The notes under the pieces: model-generated | The model's input: the letters and a program-made list of their open reading frames with translations, nothing else | Databases searched by the model: none | What the model was told of the DNA's origin: nothing | Assembly: GCA_021648725.1 (NCBI GenBank) | Contig: JAKISF010000027.1 | Location: 1-45,432 of the forward strand | Source of the DNA: Bacteroidales bacterium | GTDB lineage: Bacteria; Bacteroidota; Bacteroidia; Bacteroidales; JAADGE01 | Reading direction: 5' to 3' | DNA length: 45,432 bases | Made by a program: the position numbers and the translations under genes | Shown here: one piece after another, positions 44,030 to 45,432 of the stretch | Layout: each line of letters starts with the position of its first letter | Position numbering within the stretch: the stretch's first letter is position 1

Positions 44030-45214
44030 ACATGCCTTTATTTTATGTATTGACAAGCATCAATTAAGGCATCACTCAATGTATTACCCCATGTCCTTAA
44101 TTGTTCAATATTAAAATCATCTTTGTATTTATCAACAATCTCTTTTACAAAACCTAGTGCAGGATGATTTGAATCAAGTTTTTTATAAAGTATTAAATAT
44201 GCTTTTCTTCTGTTTGATTCAAAGTCCTCATGCAATGTTCTTAAATAATAATTTTTCCAAGAATCTATTCGTAATTCTTCAATAATATCTCTTATCTCCC
44301 CTGTTTTTTTAAGATGAATAAATTTTTTAGGTACTACTGGTTTTGTTATTTTCTCACCTTCTTTGTAATAATTAAAATATTCATTCTGATATGTTTTTAA
44401 AATATCTTCAATTTTATCACTTTCATTTCTTTCTCTTAATTCCATAATCAAATACAATGCTGTACTAGATATATTCCTGTCTGCCTTTGGAATTCCAAGT
44501 TTTGCAGATTGTGTATATTGCCCATCAAGAGTTTCCCAAGTTCTTTTGTAACTTTTATGATAATGAGTGCCATGTTTCCAACCTTCATTATAGTCAAAAT
44601 AGTTAGCAACAATTGACCAAGAAGAATTTTTATTAAATTCAATGTCTTGTATAACTATATAGCCACGTGGAAGTCGACCAATTATAACATCGTGTGAAAA
44701 AGAAATTACTTCTTTTAAATCAGTATTTGATTCTACTTTTGAGATAACGGAGGATTCATTATTTATTAGAGATTTAATCCCATTAATTATATTTAAATAA
44801 CCATCATCAATATTATCCCATTTTGAAAGAGGTTTCGCATCTTTGGGAAGACCTTGAATTTTACCAAAAGGTAAATCTTTCCAATCGCAAGGTCTTACAA
44901 CAACAGGTATAACAATTGCATCACCTTGTTCATGTCTTTCCATTGCTTTTTTTATTTCAACATCATAACAATAATTTGATGCTATGAAGTCTGAACTTAT
45001 CAATAAAATAATTATATCTGCATCAATTAATTCTTGTTTTACTATTCCATCCCATTCTTGACCAGGGTTTATCATTCTATCATGCCATTCCTTTATTAAT
45101 CCAAGTCTTTTTAAGGATGCTAAATGTACAATAAGTTGTTCTTTAAACTTTTCGTCTTTGTGAGTGTAAGAAATGAATATTTTATACTGTTTCATAATTT
45201 TTGGTTGTTGCTAA
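43848..45214 (-). mobile_element. Gene cassette 1 (TIR protein)
   Basis: The 1367-bp cassette begins GTTAGCAAC at site 7 (minus strand). Its attC-like site 6 carries the reverse complement (plus-strand GTTAGCAAC at 44023-44031), a 9-base match. Confidence 0.8.
44038..45195 (-). CDS. TIR-domain protein (putative NADase defence effector)
   Basis: The 385 residues start with a bacterial TIR domain (about 1-145): YKIFISYTHKDEKF, then EWHDRMINPGQEWD, ADIIILLISSDFIASNYCYD with the presumed catalytic Glu at about 80, and IPVVVRPCDW. Bacterial TIR domains often degrade or cyclise NAD+ in phage defence. The ~235-residue C-terminal part is unrecognised and may sense the trigger. The gene starts only 19 bp inside its cassette. 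No partner such as a Thoeris ThsA gene is present, so it may act alone. Confidence 0.85.
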   Translation of the reverse strand: MKQYKIFISYTHKDEKFKEQLIVHLASLKRLGLIKEWHDRMINPGQEWDGIVKQELIDADIIILLISSDFIASNYCYDVEIKKAMERHEQGDAIVIPVVVRPCDWKDLPFGKIQGLPKDAKPLSKWDNIDDGYLNIINGIKSLINNESSVISKVESNTDLKEVISFSHDVIIGRLPRGYIVIQDIEFNKNSSWSIVANYFDYNEGWKHGTHYHKSYKRTWETLDGQYTQSAKLGIPKADRNISSTALYLIMELRERNESDKIEDILKTYQNEYFNYYKEGEKITKPVVPKKFIHLKKTGEIRDIIEELRIDSWKNYYLRTLHEDFESNRRKAYLILYKKLDSNHPALGFVKEIVDKYKDDFNIEQLRTWGNTLSDALIDACQYIK

Positions 45215-45380
45215 CGTTGGGCTAAAAAGCGTTCGGCATTTTAACCAAAAATTTTTCAGTTTGCAATATAGCAAAATTTTGCCGTTTCGGGTAATTTAAG
45301 GCTTAAAATTTTTGCGGAGTTTATTACTTGCTCATATTTTCGGGTTGCTGCTCCCGTATGCTTTTTAGCTTTTGTTATGT
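45209..45380 (-). repeat. attC-like site 7
   Basis: The 172-bp site is nearly identical to site 4 (same arms GCTAAAAAGC/GCTTTTTAGC and same core). The minus strand opens ACATAACAAAAGCTAAAAAG and closes TTTTTAGCCCAACGTTAGCA. It ends the cassette entering from the right; by the rule seen in this array that cassette should begin GTTATGTGC. Positions 45383-45432 hold no recognisable gene. Confidence 0.75.
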
Positions 45381-45432
45381 GCTTTTTCATTACGTCCTCC
45401 TTTATGTTGCATTGCAAAGGGCTGTGATGCAG

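Noticed and set aside
33518-45380. The intergenic palindromes as MITEs or REP-type dispersed repeats
   Set aside because: A MITE would carry constant ends with a short direct duplication beside each copy. Here the outermost 9-10 bases vary between copies and match across the gene unit in inverted form, which MITE insertion does not produce.
33518-45380. A CRISPR-like array
   Set aside because: The repeats are 130-196 bp, diverge from each other and are separated by whole genes of 0.5-3.5 kb; there are no spacers of uniform size and no cas genes.
1-45432. tRNA and rRNA genes
   Set aside because: No cloverleaf arm set or conserved rRNA segment was seen on either strand while reading the intergenic regions; a covariance scan would be needed to exclude one fully.

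Overview
The window comes from an AT-rich member of the Bacteroidota, probably near the Bacteroidales/Marinilabiliales. The evidence is: secreted proteins with type IX secretion (T9SS) C-terminal sorting domains, a GldH-like lipoprotein, a Bacteroidota-type three-gene succinate dehydrogenase, promoters of the form TTTG-N19-TAnnTTTG, and the debranching enzyme / GT4 synthase / GH57 glycogen operon typical of this phylum.

Positions 1-24451 are ordinary chromosome: a TPR regulator with a damaged DNA-binding domain, three secreted T9SS proteins, Xaa-Pro aminopeptidase, sdhCAB, a GldH-like lipoprotein, an XRE regulator with a CheY-like receiver, a LuxR/TPR-kinase two-component pair, the glycogen operon, an outer-membrane-like protein, mltG and arginine deiminase. 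Positions 24452-31283 are accessory: an AbiE-like toxin-antitoxin pair behind a two-site inverted-repeat operator, a gene-poor block of different composition, three small genes of unknown function including a DUF6266 protein, a cluster of hairpins, and an intact IS1595-family insertion sequence.

The most striking part is 31284-45432, which I read as an integron-like gene-cassette array. Seven long imperfect palindromes (131-196 bp, attC-like) lie between units whose genes all run on the minus strand. In all six complete units the first 9-10 bases are the exact reverse complement of the first bases of the attC-like site at that unit's own 3' end, and this sequence differs from unit to unit. 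That is the signature of integron cassettes (GTTRRRY at the start, RYYYAAC opening the cassette's own attC). It is not expected of dispersed repeats or insertion sequences. The order in transcription direction (high to low coordinates) is: a cassette entering from the right, a TIR-domain protein, a four-gene cassette (two small proteins, a FISUMP-domain protein, a GIY-YIG protein), a cassette with no convincing gene, a PLD-like protein, a four-gene His-Xaa-Ser radical-SAM peptide-maturation operon (hxsD-hxsB-hxsC-hxsA), a DEAH helicase-HNH protein, and an MBOAT/SGNH acylation cassette cut off by the IS1595 element. No integrase gene is visible; by cassette polarity it would lie to the right of the window.

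The cargo looks partly defensive (TIR, helicase-HNH, PLD-like) and partly like cell-surface or peptide modification (Hxs, MBOAT/SGNH). A whole radical-SAM maturation operon carried as one 3.6 kb cassette is the observation most worth following.
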